Source: Rhexocercosporidium sp. MPI-PUGE-AT-0058 (lineage: Eukaryota; Ascomycota; Leotiomycetes; Helotiales). From it: a stretch of 64,000 bases of DNA. This document shows positions 37,058-48,745 of the stretch, one piece after another. The first letter of the stretch is position 1. Each line of letters starts with the position of its first letter. A model generated the notes under the pieces. It worked only from the letters and a program-made list of their open reading frames with translations. It made no database searches and was not told where the DNA came from. The position numbers were made by a program, and so were the translations under genes. The stretch spans positions 682,001 through 746,000 of the forward strand of contig JAGTJL010000014.1 of the NCBI GenBank assembly GCA_020746875.1, in the 5' to 3' direction.

Positions 37058-37643
37058 ACTGCTTTCATGACCGATACCGCGAATTGAGCTATGGACGTGT
37101 CTTATATTCTAGCTGCTCAGGAGAAAGTCTCAGAAAGCCGTCCTCAATGCGTCGATGCATCCATTCGGCAAGCAGGCACGTAAATGCAACGCACGACAAG
37201 CCACCAATTGCAGGTTTAACTCAGCAAATATCTTGCTTCTTTGGTAACCCGATTCTAACTCTGGAGCCGAAGGGCTTTGGTAAGTAAGTCTAGACTTTGG
37301 GAAAAGAATATGAGGAGAGTGGGACGTTTTAGAAGATGATCGAGATGTCACAAACCAACGACTGTGCAATCATAGATAATGAAAGGTGAATGCTTTCTCC
37401 CAATCTCTACCTTTCGTCCTCCCTCTCTTCTCATTCCAGCCATTCATCTACGTTGGAAGAGCACACCACGCATTCTCGGGTGTACTGGCTCCTGGCTAGC
37501 TGCCAACCCGGGATGGAAAGAGCTTAACCCCGCGTTGCTTCCGTCATATCAATTTCATCATCTTGCACTAGGACATCGACTTACAAATACAATCAAATAG
37601 GTCAAAGGGGAAAGGAAAGAGCGTTCCCGGGCGAATTGTTAAC
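37058..37643. other. Intergenic spacer
   Basis: Between two plus-strand genes. Nothing recognisable beyond presumed 3' end and promoter sequence. Confidence 0.65.
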
Positions 37644-38946
37644 ATGAATGCCACATGCTCTCGAACCCTTTCACGACTTGCACTTCGTCCCAGACTCTCA
37701 CTACAAACTTGCAATCCAATCCACACTTCTGTCAATTGTGCCTACCAATCGTCAATTTCCTTACCTCTGAGAACCTTCACCACTACAAAGCAATTCAAGA
37801 TGAAGAATGCAATCGTCGCAAAGGGCCCAAAAGTTACAATCAATGATGTTCCTATCCCAAAGCCATCGGCCAATCAAGTCCTTATCAAAGTAATCTATTC
37901 TGGATCTAATCCCAAGGATTGGAAGAGACCCGAGTATTACGAGCCTCATAACTCTGGAGATGACATTGCGGGTGTCGTGGAGGCCGTTGGTGACAATGTT
38001 GTCGAGTTTAAGAAAGGCGATCGCGTTGCTGCGTTTCATGAAATGATGTCTCCGCATGGAAGTTTTGCCGAATATGCCATCGCTGAAGACTACACGACCT
38101 TCCATCTTCCAAAGAAGACTTCCTTCGAAGAGGTTCGTAGCTCCCATACCTTATGAAGATTCTTAGCTGATTATTCCAAGGGTGCTTCCATTCCACTCGC
38201 TGCTATGACTGCTGCTGTTGGTCTTTACTTACGTCTGGGACTTCCTGAGCCATGGAAGCCCACTTCAGCTCCTACGCCATTGATTATCTATGGAGCCTCT
38301 GGAGCTGTGGTAAGGCTTACAATTATTCACTGTCCCAGTCTCACTCTGACATTTATAGGGAGCCTATGCAATTAAGCTTGCCCAGCTTTCCAACATTCAC
38401 CCTATCATCGCTGTCGCTGGCCGGGCTTCAGGTTTTGTTGAGAAGCTCATCACCCGCGAGAAGGGCGATACAATCGTCGATTATCGTAAAGGAGATGAGA
38501 ATGTTGTCGCCGGCATTCAGGAAGCTTTGAAGAAGGCTGGTGCGAGTGAAGTCAAATACGCATTTGATGCTATTAGCGAGCATAACAGCTTCCAAAATAT
38601 CAGCAAGGTCCTCGCAAAACAAGGTAGCAAGATCACTCTTGTACTTCCAGGCAAGGACTATTCTGCCATTCCCTCTCATGTTGAGCACAGCACCACTATG
38701 GTTGGTAGTGTCCACATGGCTCCATCTGAGGACATGGCCAAGCTTGGCATCAAGACTGGTGGAAAAGAATTTGGCTATGCCTACTTCAGACTCTTCTCAC
38801 GAGGTCTCCGGGAGGGTTGGTTCACAGCTCACCCATATGAGGTCATTCCAGGAGGTTTGAATGGTCTCGAGAAGGGACTCTCGAATCTGAAGAATGGTGT
38901 GAATAGTGGTACGAAGTACATCTTTAAGATTGAAGACACCAAGTGA
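37644..38946 (+). CDS. Zinc-type alcohol dehydrogenase / quinone oxidoreductase-like protein
   Basis: Three exons, 37644-38132, 38181-38309 and 38359-38946, encode 401 residues; both introns are about 49 bp. It is a medium-chain dehydrogenase/reductase. The GroES-like half reads NQVLIKVIYSGSNPKDWK, DDIAGVVEAVGDNV and FKKGDRVAAF, and the Rossmann half has the dinucleotide motif YGASGAVGAYAIKLAQ. The zinc-ligand cysteines of classical alcohol dehydrogenases are missing, which points to the zinc-free quinone-oxidoreductase/enoyl-reductase branch, probably NADPH-dependent. The first 52 residues are Arg/Ser/Thr-rich, could be a mitochondrial presequence, and end just before an internal Met (MKNAIVAKG, at 37800) where most family members start. 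Either start is possible. The substrate is unknown. Confidence 0.85.
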
Positions 38947-39478
38947 GGGTTGAACAGCAACGAGATATGATGGACACAGAACAGACATCAGTGTCCATTG
39001 AACATGGTTCCTGAAAACAGTACAGGACATAGCTAGATATCCTACAATTCAATTTCGCACTGACAGCTCGCTTGGTCCGCTGAATACCGTTCGTTTATTT
39101 CCAACCTGGAGATAGTTCCATGTATTGAGGTGAACTTGTGACAAAGATAACAGTCACAACAATCAATGAGAGTCACCATGTACAGCTGTAAACATGATTC
39201 ATTACAAAATTTATTGTTGAAGTCTACGATAGTAATACTTCACAGCCAGCCTTGCCTAGGTAGACTAGCGTGACACATCTTGTCGTGGCAGCTCAGAAAA
39301 GAGCCCCAAGAGCCGAAGCCTGAAGCCCATTCCCGGCTCTTGGAACAGGCGCGAGCGCGGAGAAGCGAAAGTGCTCACAGGGAAATAGTCGCGGTCCCCG
39401 TCGCGCGTTCCTGAATTTGAGACCAAAGCTATCCTTCAACTCAACAATGCGAATCGATCCCCCACTCTGGTGACAACG
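38947..39478. other. Intergenic spacer
   Basis: The 3' end of the dehydrogenase gene and the promoter of HIR1. No gene is seen. Confidence 0.65.
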
Positions 39479-42400
39479 ATGAAAGTAATAAAGCCTTCCT
39501 GGTTGTTACATGGTGGTACGTACATGCTAGCAGAGCTCCCCGTTCTCGAGACACAGCACAGCGCATGTTGAGCTAACTTGCGCCTCACCTTCTAGGAGAG
39601 CAGAAGGACTTCGAGGTCTATAGTTGTCATGTTTCGCCTGATGGAAGCAGATTGGCTACAGCTGCAGGAGGTAAGGGGATAATAGATGTCAGGAATCTAG
39701 GAACGATGCTGAGTCTGCGTCTATAGATGGCCATGTTCGTATCTGGTCGACCGAAGCTATCCTACAGGCTGGCAACGCACTTTACAACCAGCCGAAGCAA
39801 TTATGCCATATGAGTTACCATTCCGGGACAATACACACAGTCAGATTCTCTCCGAATGGGCGTTGGCTGGCGTCTGGTGCGGACGACAAGATCATTTGCA
39901 TCTATACCCTTGATGCAAATCCTCCCTCCCACCAGGCCAACTTTGGTTTGCGCTCCCCTACGTCTCCTACAATCTGCGGAGATGCTAATATGAGTGTTCA
40001 GGAACGACCGAACCCCCTCCTGTAGAGAATTGGAAGATTATGAAACGTCTGATCGGACACGACAACGATGTACAGGATCTTGGCTGGGCTTACGACTCCT
40101 CGATACTTGTTTCTGTTGGCTTGGATTCGAAAATTGTGGTTTGGTCGGGGCATACATTTGAGAAGCTGAAGACACTTTCGGTACACCAAAGTCATGTCAA
40201 GGGCATAACTTTTGATCCTGCGAATAAGTACTTTGCTACGGCTAGCGACGACAGAACGATCAAGCTCTTCCGATTTACTTCCCCTCTACCAAATGCTACA
40301 TCTTACGACTCCATAAACAACTTTGTCCTCGAACACACGATTGTCAGTCCGTTCACCTCGTCGCCCCTCACAACGTACTTCAGAAGATGTTCTTGGTCCC
40401 CGGATGGAAACCACATTGCTGCCGCGAACGCGGTCAACGGTCCTGTGAGCTCAGTCGCGATTATCAATCGAGGAGGATGGGATAGTGATATCAATCTCAT
40501 TGGACACGAAGGGCCTACAGAGGTCTGCACTTTCTCTCCGAGATTGTTCAGTAAACAGGAGATCAGTGCAGAAACTACGGACAATAGCGGTTACAGTACC
40601 CAAGCTCTGGTCACGGTCATTGCATGTGCTGGACAAGATAAGACGCTGAGCATTTGGAATACGAGTTCTTCGAGGCCATTAGTTGTGCTGCAGGATTTGG
40701 CTGGAAAGTCCATATCGGATCTAGCCTGGACGCCTGACGGACTTACTATCTTTGCAACCAGCTTGGATGGGAGCATAGTTGCACTGGAATTTGAGAGGGG
40801 CGAGTTGGGGTTTATCGCACCGTGGTCGGAAAACGAGAAGGCGCTGCAAAAATTCGGTGTCGGCCGCCGAGGTGTGGGAGTCGTGGAAGATGTTGCTGGG
40901 CTTCGCCTCGAAGAAATGAGCAAAGCAGGAGAGCTACAACGAACCGAGGGAAGAATGGGAGCGCTGATGGGCGATGTAGGCTCCAATCCTGTTCCAGTTC
41001 TCAACGGAAATGGAACTGCAACAGGTACATCAACACCTATGGTTGGTGTCACTTCAAGCGTCCCTGTGATCACCAATGGTCGACCAGCGCAAGAGTCTCC
41101 GGCGCCGGCTCCTGCAGTTGACCCGAACGCTGCCAAAGTGGAGGCCATGAAGAGTCGAGTGACCATCACAAAAGATGGCAAGAAACGTGTGGCACCACTT
41201 CTCGTTTCCTCTTCGGGAACCGGTCTTTCATCTCTTCCTCAATCACAGCTGATGGCCGCCAATTCAAAGAACGCACAGAACGATGCGCCACAATCGATAT
41301 TGGATCTTTCAAAACCTTACGATGGTCTTCCAAGAGGTGGACTAGCAGCGATGCTGTTAGGCAACAAGAGAAAAGCTATAGTCATTGATGGTGAAGAGGA
41401 AGAGGAGCAGCCAAATAAGCGTCCGGCACTTGGATCAGGACCAGTATCGATCATGGTGAACGGAATCAATGGTGTAGAGCCAGCAACAGCAGCTCCCCCA
41501 ATGACTGGTTTAGTACCTACTCCTGAGTTCCTTCGACCAGCTGTCATCAATCCAGCACTGTCCATCAGTCAAGTACGACTAGCTGTGCCCAAGGTCAGAA
41601 CTCACATCCTGAGATCCCTCGATCGCGGTACACTTCCTCCCTCGAAATCTTCCGGCACGAATGGCACGAATGGCGTTGAGGAATCTGCAAAGGCGACAGA
41701 CGACATCATCTTGGAAGCCCAGAATCCGATAACAGTAATTGGACAGGTCAGAGATCCGTCTCGAATCAGTACATCAAAGAGAGGCGCCACCATGTGGCAT
41801 GATTACCTCCCCAGAGCAGTCATCCTGGTCACTGGAAACAAGAACTTCTGGGCAGCAGCTTGTGAAGATGGCAGTATTTACAGCTGGAGTCCTGCCGGGA
41901 GGAGACTCATCAATGCTCTGGTCCTGGAAGCACAACCGGTCATTTTTGAATGTAGAGGTTGGTGGCTTCTATGTATTACCGCGGTGGGAATGTGTTATGT
42001 GTGGAATCTCAAAGGTCTTTCTTCACCTCATCCGCCTGTATCTCTTGCTCCCATCCTCGAGATTGCAATGCACTCCCTTGGCGTTCACACTACGAGCGCG
42101 CCAGGAGTAACATCGGCACATCTCAACTCGACGGGACACATCATTGTCACGCTCAGCAATGGTGACGGATATCTCTACTCGCCGAAAATGTACGTGTGGC
42201 AACGGCTTTCCGAAGCTTGGTGGGCCGTGGGCAGCCAGTATTGGAACTCGAACGATTCGTCCATCAGCAGTCTACAATCAACAGGAGTTGGCCCAGACAC
42301 CAAGCGCGATGGCGAGGTCGATGCGTCCAACGTCTCTGCTGGAATCATTCCTCATCTCGAGCGACATACCACGAACGAAGTCCTTCTCAAAGGGAGGGCA

Positions 42401-42851
42401 TACACTCTCCAGCGGCTCGTCAAGACTCTTCTGTCAAAAGAAGGATTCGAAGGATTCGAGTCAGGTGTCAGTATCGCACATCTTGAAAATCGCGTTGCGG
42501 CTGCCATGCAATTAGACGCCAAAGAAGAGTTCCGGATCTACCTGTTCATGTACGCCAAACGACTCGGTGCTGAGGGACTCAAGGCCAAGGTCGAAGAGCT
42601 GCTTCGCAGTATCATGGGTGGTATCCTGCAGGAAGATGATGTCTCGGACATCGAGGGTGAGACACTATGTGGCTGGGATAGAAAGGAACTTCTGAAGGAA
42701 GTTGTATTAATATTAGGTAAGTCGATGTTCCCTATGCACAAATCAAGCGGAGCAATACTAACACAACACAGGGAAATTCCGCGACTTGCAGCGGCTGACT
42801 GTGCAATACGCAAGAGTGCTCGGGATGGACGATGATGAAAACGGGGCTTAA
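39479..42851 (+). CDS. hir1: Histone H3-H4 chaperone HIR1 (HIRA)
   Basis: Five exons, 39479-39515, 39596-39670, 39727-39945, 40002-42716 and 42772-42851, encode 1041 residues. The first exon has 12 codons (MKVIKPSWLLHG), as in other HIR1 genes. Seven WD40 units fill residues 1-380. Typical strands are VSPDGSRLATAAGDGHVRIW, FSPNGRWLASGADDKIICIY and FDPANKYFATASDDRTIKLF. A disordered middle contains the B-domain-like motif ITKDGKKRVAPLL, which in HIRA binds Asf1. The Hira domain follows (LPRAVILVTGNKNFWAAAC, WWLLCITAVGMCYVWN). The last exon encodes the conserved end LQRLTVQYARVLGMDDD. HIR deposits H3-H4 independently of replication and silences histone genes. Confidence 0.95.
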
Positions 42852-43555
42852 AAATGGGATACAGAAGGGTGGATCTTGTTGTTTCAGATCTGCAACCAAA
42901 GATCTGCATGCATGCTTGCTTCGGCTTTGGTCGTTTACTTGGTTTGCAATGTCGATTTGAACAAATTTGCGATGGCGTTCAGGCTACGCTAGCTAGGCAG
43001 GGTACAATAGCATTGTGTTTATGTGAACGGAACGGGCCATACGATGCATATGCTACCGAGCTGTGGTTAGGGTTGGGACAGATGGCGTTGAGGTTTGGTG
43101 TGGTGTGAAGGAGGGAGGGAACGTGTAGGGTTATCGCCTTGTAATCAAAATCGAGTTGCGAAGTCTTTGTGAATTGATGAGCCTTAGAAGTAGATATCCA
43201 AATCCCTTTTCATGTTCAGATTCGTGCCTACTTGCTCAGGAGAACAATCTTCAAAATTTGTTGGTGATCATCCTCGTGATGAAATCACTAACCCGCCTTG
43301 GAATATGCTTGCGACTGAGATAAATATGTATTCTCATAGCAGACTTCGTTGTCCTCTAAATTGACTAGTTGCAGAGATCTTGGAGACTGTCGTGACTTGG
43401 AGCGAGAGTGTTTGTCAAGTATCAAGGACGTCAGAAGTTGTACAGTACTTTCCGTTCTGGGCGACAACTTGAGAGACATTCCGTACCTGCCAATCGTATG
43501 GAGAAAGCTGGAGCTCCGCGATACTTCTCAAATCTCAAACCTCGTCAACAAAACC
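42852..43555. other. Intergenic spacer
   Basis: Between HIR1 and the mannosyltransferase gene. A TACAGTAC word occurs near 43440. No gene is seen. Confidence 0.6.
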
Positions 43556-45251
43556 ATGAACACTCCGAACATGCCTGCTCGAGGACTCCGCTCCTCCAGC
43601 AGTCGCTCGCTTCCATACACACCAATCCGTTCCGCGTCAACAAACAGCAACTGGTCGTTCCGGTCTATACCATCTTCGAACAGATCAGCCAGCACAGACT
43701 CGACCGCCTTCTGGAAGACTCCACCGAAGACATGGAGGGCATCATTTCGAGGGGTGTGGAGAGCGTCGATACCGGGAGTTGGTTTCGTTCGTCAACAGTG
43801 AGCCGAGTTTGCCTGCAGACTTTGGCAAAGCTGACATAGGGATCCATAGCATTCCCTCTCGACGAATGCTTCCCATTCTCATATGTGTGATACTAGCTTT
43901 GCTGCTGTTCGTGTTCATACCAGAAAGTCGATCTACTACCCCTGATATTCATGCGTTTACGAGATACACACCTATACGTCCTGCACTCCGTCCTTCAGAA
44001 AAAGACAGTCCAGATCCAATGAAGTGGCTTGAAGAGAACTCGGATAATAGACACGCGGTATCAAAGGGGTATCTGCCGCATCTCTCAATCGTTGGTAGGA
44101 GACCAAGAGCGGCATTGATTAGTCTTGTGAGGAACTCAGAGCTGAAGGGTATGATACATAGTATGCAACAGTTGGAGTACAGATGGAACAGAAAATACCA
44201 GGTGAGAGATATTCAGGAGAATACCAAGAAAGATCTGATAATTGGCAGTATCCATGGATATTCTTCAACGATGAGCCTTTTACTGAAGAGTTCAAAGCGG
44301 CGACAAGGAACTTGACTGCGGCAAACTGCTACTACGAAGTGGTCCCTAAAGAACATTGGTCGCTTCCGAGCTGGATAGATGAAAGCAGATTCATGAACAG
44401 TCTTGAGTATCTAGGGACCATAGGTGTTGGTAAAGGGTGGATGGTTAGTTACCACCATATGTGTCGGTGGAATAGCGGATTCTTCTACAAGCACCCGTTT
44501 CTCAGGAAATATGATTGGTATTGGAGAGTTGAGCCAGATGTGAGTCGCGAGTTTTAATGTTAGTTGAGAAAGCTACTGATAACTGTAGGTTCATTACTTC
44601 TGCGACATAGACTACGATGTCTTCCGTTTCATGCGTGACAACAATCTCAAATACGGCTTCAACATGAACATCCTCGACGACGCCCGCTCGTTCCCTTCAC
44701 TTTGGTCACGCACTCGAGCTTTTGCGGCTGCAAACGCCAATCTATTACACCCCGACGCTGATCTTGCCTGGCTTCTCGACCCTGGAAATGGAGGAGAATA
44801 CAACAACTGCCAGTTCTTCTCCAACTTCGAAATCGGCTCCTTGAATTTCTGGCGAGGTGAAGCAAACGAAGCATATTTCAACTGGCTCGACAAAGCAGGT
44901 GGTTTCTATTACGAGCGCTTCGGGGATGCTCCAGTCCATACTCTCAGTGTTGCAATGTTCTTACCGAAGAGGGAGGTGTGGTTCTTCCGAGATATCGGTT
45001 ATCAGCATGATATCAATCATCATTGCCCTCCTTATCGAGAAAGTAAATGTAGTTGTGAACCGACGAGAATTGACGAGAATTTTTATAGGCTCGTGCCATT
45101 GGAGAGTCCGCAGAGAAAGCCTTCGGATACGTGTATTAGGCAGTTTCTTGGGGGTGATTGGTTGAAGAAGAAGGAGGGGTGGACTATGGCTGGAGAGAAG
45201 GCTTTTGGTGGGGATGGGTATCATGGTTATGAGATTTTGGGTGATGAGTGA
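43556..45251 (+). CDS. Alpha-1,2-mannosyltransferase, GT15 (KRE2/MNT1/KTR family)
   Basis: Four exons, 43556-43797, 43850-44201, 44249-44539 and 44589-45251, encode 515 residues; introns are 47-52 bp. It is a type II membrane protein: a Ser/Arg-rich cytosolic tail of about 85 residues (long for the family), one transmembrane helix at about 87-104 (LPILICVILALLLFVFI), then the lumenal catalytic domain. GT15 blocks are RAALISLVRNSEL, YPWIFFNDEPFTEEF, WWVE-like WYWRVEPDVHYFCDIDYDVF and YNNCQFFSNFEI, which contains the conserved Glu near the active site. It transfers mannose from GDP-mannose to O- and N-linked glycans in the Golgi. The core motif has Gln-Phe-Phe where KRE2 itself has His-Phe-Trp, so it may belong to a KTR subgroup. 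Confidence 0.92.
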
Positions 45252-45733
45252 CACTGGGAGGCTCGTTTCCCGTCGGGGAATTATTTATTTGCTAAACAAC
45301 CCAATTCAATTTCTCGTCATGAATATTCCATGCCTTGAATTGATCGCGAAATATCTCGACTAATTCAGTGTTTGTTTTGTAATGGATTATCCTTCTCGTC
45401 CAATTCCAATAGGCGCAACAGAATCTCACTCACTTTTGGTGCTTGGTACCTACCGAGTTACCAGCTCATCAGACTTCCAGAACAGCCAATACCTTCAAGA
45501 TCCTCGAAAATAAAATTCGAAAGTAAACAAACCTTTGGCATGTGATACCCCAGCCCTTGTTCGCTTTGAAACGCGGGGTGACGTGGGGTAATCTAGCTCT
45601 AGCTCCAGTACAACCCTGCATTTGAGCTCCATCTGTACAACCATCAACAACTTCACCTCACATCTCCACATCCCCAACCCCCCTCTACAAACCAGATATT
45701 CACAATCCTCCCAAACTCCCACAAGCTTTCATC
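45252..45733. other. Intergenic spacer
   Basis: The 3' end of the mannosyltransferase and a CT-rich leader of the DUF1772 gene (about 45600-45730). Confidence 0.65.
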
Positions 45734-46294
45734 ATGCCCACCGACCAGCCCCTCCCAATCCGCCTAGCCCAAACCCTCGGAATAACAACCTCCCTCCTCC
45801 TCGCCGGCTCCACCCTCTCCACCAGCCTAACCACCATCCCGCGCCTCCTCGAATCACCACCTACCCTCCTCCTGCAGCAATGGGGACACATGTATGACGT
45901 TGGGAGGAAGACGGGTCCGCCTGTGGCGTGCGTGGCGAGTGTGTCGTTTTTTTGGTTGGCGTGGAGGGCGAGGCTTGAGTCGGGGGTGAGGGCTGTTTCG
46001 GATGTAGTGGGTACGAGAGGGAGAGGGAGGGTTTGGATATACTCCATAGCCGGTATACTGAGTATAGGTATCATACCGTATACGTTCGCGGTGATCATGG
46101 GTACTAATAGGAAGTTATTGAGGAAAGTGGAGGTTACGCGCTTGGTGGAGTTGAGTAGGGAGGATTTGCTAGAGCAGAAGGATTCTGAGAGGAGTGCGCA
46201 TCAGCTTGTTGATTGGTGGGGAGTGTTGAATTTGGGAAGGGGGGTTATGTTGGCTGTGAGTGGAGGTTTGGGGGTTTGGGCTGCGTTGGGGTAG
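45734..46294 (+). CDS. DUF1772 (anthrone-oxygenase-like) membrane protein
   Basis: A single exon of 186 residues. Four hydrophobic segments are visible, at about 15-33, 62-77, 99-119 and 160-184. Family features are RLLESPPTLLLQQWGHMYDVGRKTGPPVA near the first loop (split here by position) and WIYSIAGILSIGIIPYTFAVIMGTNRKLL, ending in a Trp-rich WWGVLNLGRGVML motif. DUF1772 includes anthrone oxygenases of aromatic polyketide pathways, but most fungal members, like this one, stand alone without a polyketide synthase. The neighbours are glycosylation and unknown membrane genes, so no biosynthetic role is claimed. Codon use at the 5' end is strongly C-rich in third positions. Confidence 0.85.
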   Translation: MPTDQPLPIRLAQTLGITTSLLLAGSTLSTSLTTIPRLLESPPTLLLQQWGHMYDVGRKTGPPVACVASVSFFWLAWRARLESGVRAVSDVVGTRGRGRVWIYSIAGILSIGIIPYTFAVIMGTNRKLLRKVEVTRLVELSREDLLEQKDSERSAHQLVDWWGVLNLGRGVMLAVSGGLGVWAALG

Positions 46295-46606
46295 GGGGAT
46301 TGGGGAATTGGGGAATTGGAGAGGGATGGAATGGCTGCAGAAGGGTTGTGGAAAGGGTGGGAGGCTATTATGGGGGATGGTTGGCGTTGGGAATTGAATG
46401 GCGTTTATATTGGCAGACATGATAGCTGAGCGGGATGAAGTTGTGACTGTTGGTTTGGGTTTGGCTGCTGGAAGGAGAAACGTGTATCATGCAGTTTCCT
46501 GGTTCGGTCAACAGAGGATTTGTACACAATAAGAATACCAGATACTGTGGAAATTAAACAAGACTTCCACTATTCCTATCCACGAAGAGAATTACTAAAC
46601 AATCAA
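46295..46606. other. Convergent 3' spacer
   Basis: A G-rich stretch (46290-46400) after the DUF1772 stop. No gene is seen. Confidence 0.65.
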
Positions 46607-47305
46607 TCAATGCCAATTCCACTGCCCCATAACCTTTTCCTTCTTCACCAGTCCAGAAGCCTTTCCAATCGAGCCATTCGACTGACCAACTCCAGCCTGC
46701 GCAAACTCCATGGCCTGTTGCTGTTTAATCTTAATAGATTTCGGCACGCCCAATTTCGGCTTGCACTTCTTACTCTCGGTATTCTCATCCAACGTGCCTA
46801 TAACCATGATCTCCCCATCATCGTCCCTCGTCCGGAAAAGGAAGTAGTTCATGCTCAGCTGCTTTATGAAGACCGGGATGATGTCAACGAGTTGTGCAAT
46901 TGTCTTGGTTGAGTATGCGAATTCGAAGGAGGATGTTATGCCGGCTATAATATTGCGGATGGGTTCGACTTTGTGCAAGTGCTTTTCGTACAGATATTTG
47001 AGACTCCAACCAGATAAGACAGCACCAAGGATCGAGGCGAGAACTACCCATATCCGATCACAAGCCCAAGGACCATAATAGCAGAATGTGTTTGCATCAA
47101 CGAGTAATTGTTCCCATAGCCTCGGCCAAACTCCGTTAACCGTAGCAATCAAAAACGCCATAGCCCAAAAAAGGCCGAAAAAGACATTGCTGACCGTGAA
47201 ATGCACCTTCCAATCATCATGTCGCAATGATTCCAGAGATATAGCCGGTGGGGTGAAAACCACTGTGAAGAGCCCTCCTAACGCCCCCCAGAGACCCCTA
47301 GTCAT
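46607..47305 (-). CDS. Unknown membrane protein, 232 aa
   Basis: A single exon of 232 residues. Two or three hydrophobic helices are visible: VSNVFFGLFWAMAFLIATVNG (in two halves), IWVVLASILGAVLSGW and a weaker N-terminal one (LWGALGGLFTVVFTP). The C-terminal third is soluble and basic. I do not recognise the family, and the Trp/Tyr content suggests a folded membrane protein. It is convergent with the DUF1772 gene and lies just upstream of the Cys-rich gene's 3' end (83 bp). The frame ends 'GQWNWH' and has no sign of introns. Confidence 0.7.
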   Translation of the reverse strand: MTRGLWGALGGLFTVVFTPPAISLESLRHDDWKVHFTVSNVFFGLFWAMAFLIATVNGVWPRLWEQLLVDANTFCYYGPWACDRIWVVLASILGAVLSGWSLKYLYEKHLHKVEPIRNIIAGITSSFEFAYSTKTIAQLVDIIPVFIKQLSMNYFLFRTRDDDGEIMVIGTLDENTESKKCKPKLGVPKSIKIKQQQAMEFAQAGVGQSNGSIGKASGLVKKEKVMGQWNWH

Positions 47306-47388
47306 TTCCGATACAATTTTCCACGTTCAAAGTCCCTTGTGGAAGTGGTGACATTGAACGACTCTTCCGGCCTCGAGCAATAAGACGC

Positions 47389-47907
47389 CTAGTGGGAAGT
47401 TGTGAAATCTGTCTCGGTGGGTAGGAGATCACCATCAGAAGCCTTCTCGCAGGTACAAGCATCTGCGAAAGTGTCAGTCAGTACAAATATCCGACATTTG
47501 ATGTCTGCCTGGGAACTCGTCGTCACTTACCGGCAGGTCTCGAACCACAGGAGCAGAGGTTACCACTTGGAGTAGTATTCTCAGTCGAGGCACGGTCGCA
47601 TGTGCAGGCTCCAGCAGGACGGGCACCTATGTGTCTTGTCAGAAATGTATATTGGGGCTATGGGTAGGGGAAGATTGGGACGTACGGCATGAGCAGCGGG
47701 GTCCGGTAACGTCGTTTTCGGTGCTGGCTTTGTCACAGCTGCATTGGAGAGCCGACTTCTCGCCGCATGAGCACTTGGCTTGGGATGCACTAGAACATGT
47801 GTTAGTATTTAGATCCAGAGAGAGAAAGAGAGGGACGGAAAGTTCGAGGGATCTTACCAGACGCAGCCTTGGCCGCTCTTTCCACAGCAGGTGCTTGGAG
47901 TAGGCAT
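47389..47907 (-). CDS. Cysteine-rich metallothionein-like protein (DUF7871 type)
   Basis: Four exons, 47907-47858, 47789-47686, 47626-47531 and 47462-47389, encode 107 residues. The frame is too broken to show as one long ORF. Sixteen cysteines are all arranged in pairs, fifteen percent of the chain. Three perfect copies of C-x-C-x7-C-x-C-[DE]-[KR]-A-S lie at residues 23-38, 49-64 and 76-92, preceded by a degenerate one (CC-x6-C-x-C, 7-17). There are no aromatic residues apart from one Phe near the C-terminus. There is no signal peptide, so it is probably cytosolic. Paired CxC motifs without aromatics are typical of metallothioneins that bind Cu(I), Zn or Cd. The family is, I believe, the fungal DUF7871 group. 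Introns fall at repeat edges. Confidence 0.85.
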
Positions 47908-48745
47908 TTTGGAAGGTGGTGTGATTGATGGCGGTATTAGGGGAGAGTTGAGTGTTTAGAGAAGTTGCGAGGTTTGGAGGATTTGTGTTTTTTATTTGTT
48001 ACTGAGAGTTGTGGGAAAGAAATTTGGTTTGAGGAAATGCTTGGAGGATGATGGCATGGCCTCGTCTTATGTACCTCGCAGCCTCGCGCGGATGGGGCGA
48101 TGATTTGAATTGGAGCTGCTGGGATTGGCTCGCCAAATTAAGCTCCGGGATGGCTTTAGACTGGAGTGGAGACTTGGGTCTCGCTTCCCTTGGAAGTTTT
48201 TCAACCAGATGTCACTTCGACCACTCACCATCGACATGATTATCTTTTGGACTCAAAATTTGAACGAGAAAATGTCAGCACTTTGGTATGGAGAACCTTT
48301 CGATGATGAGTTTTCTTCTTCTGCCTGCCTGCCTAGCCCTGAGTGAGCGTAGTGATCGGAATGCGATCTTTCCTATTCGTTCAAAACCCTCTGTTGTTAC
48401 TCGAGCATGATTAGCGAGTATTCCTTTTCTCACCCCAAACAAATCTTGTATCAATGCAGAAATTCTGAGTGGCACAAAGTTCTGCTCAATGGCCTTTGCA
48501 AGTCTCTTGAGGATTCTGTCCCATGTTTAACTCATTTTGTCTTTGGAGACAACAAACTCGTGCACATTTACACAGGGATCAGGTGGTCCAAAAAATCCAA
48601 ACCACCCAGATACGAGAATGGCTCAGCTTCTTCGACAAATATCTTACATCGTCTCATGCTTCTGCTATATTCTATGAATATTCACACAACTATCATCTCC
48701 CCAACTTGATCAACTCCCACGCAGTAGATCTCTTCTTTTGCACAC
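47908..48745. other. Intergenic spacer
   Basis: The promoter of the Cys-rich gene (minus strand) and the 3' region of the spermidine-synthase-like gene. No gene is seen. Confidence 0.6.

Noticed and set aside
45734..46294. DUF1772 gene as part of an aromatic polyketide cluster
   Set aside because: No polyketide synthase, thioesterase or tailoring gene lies within the window around it.
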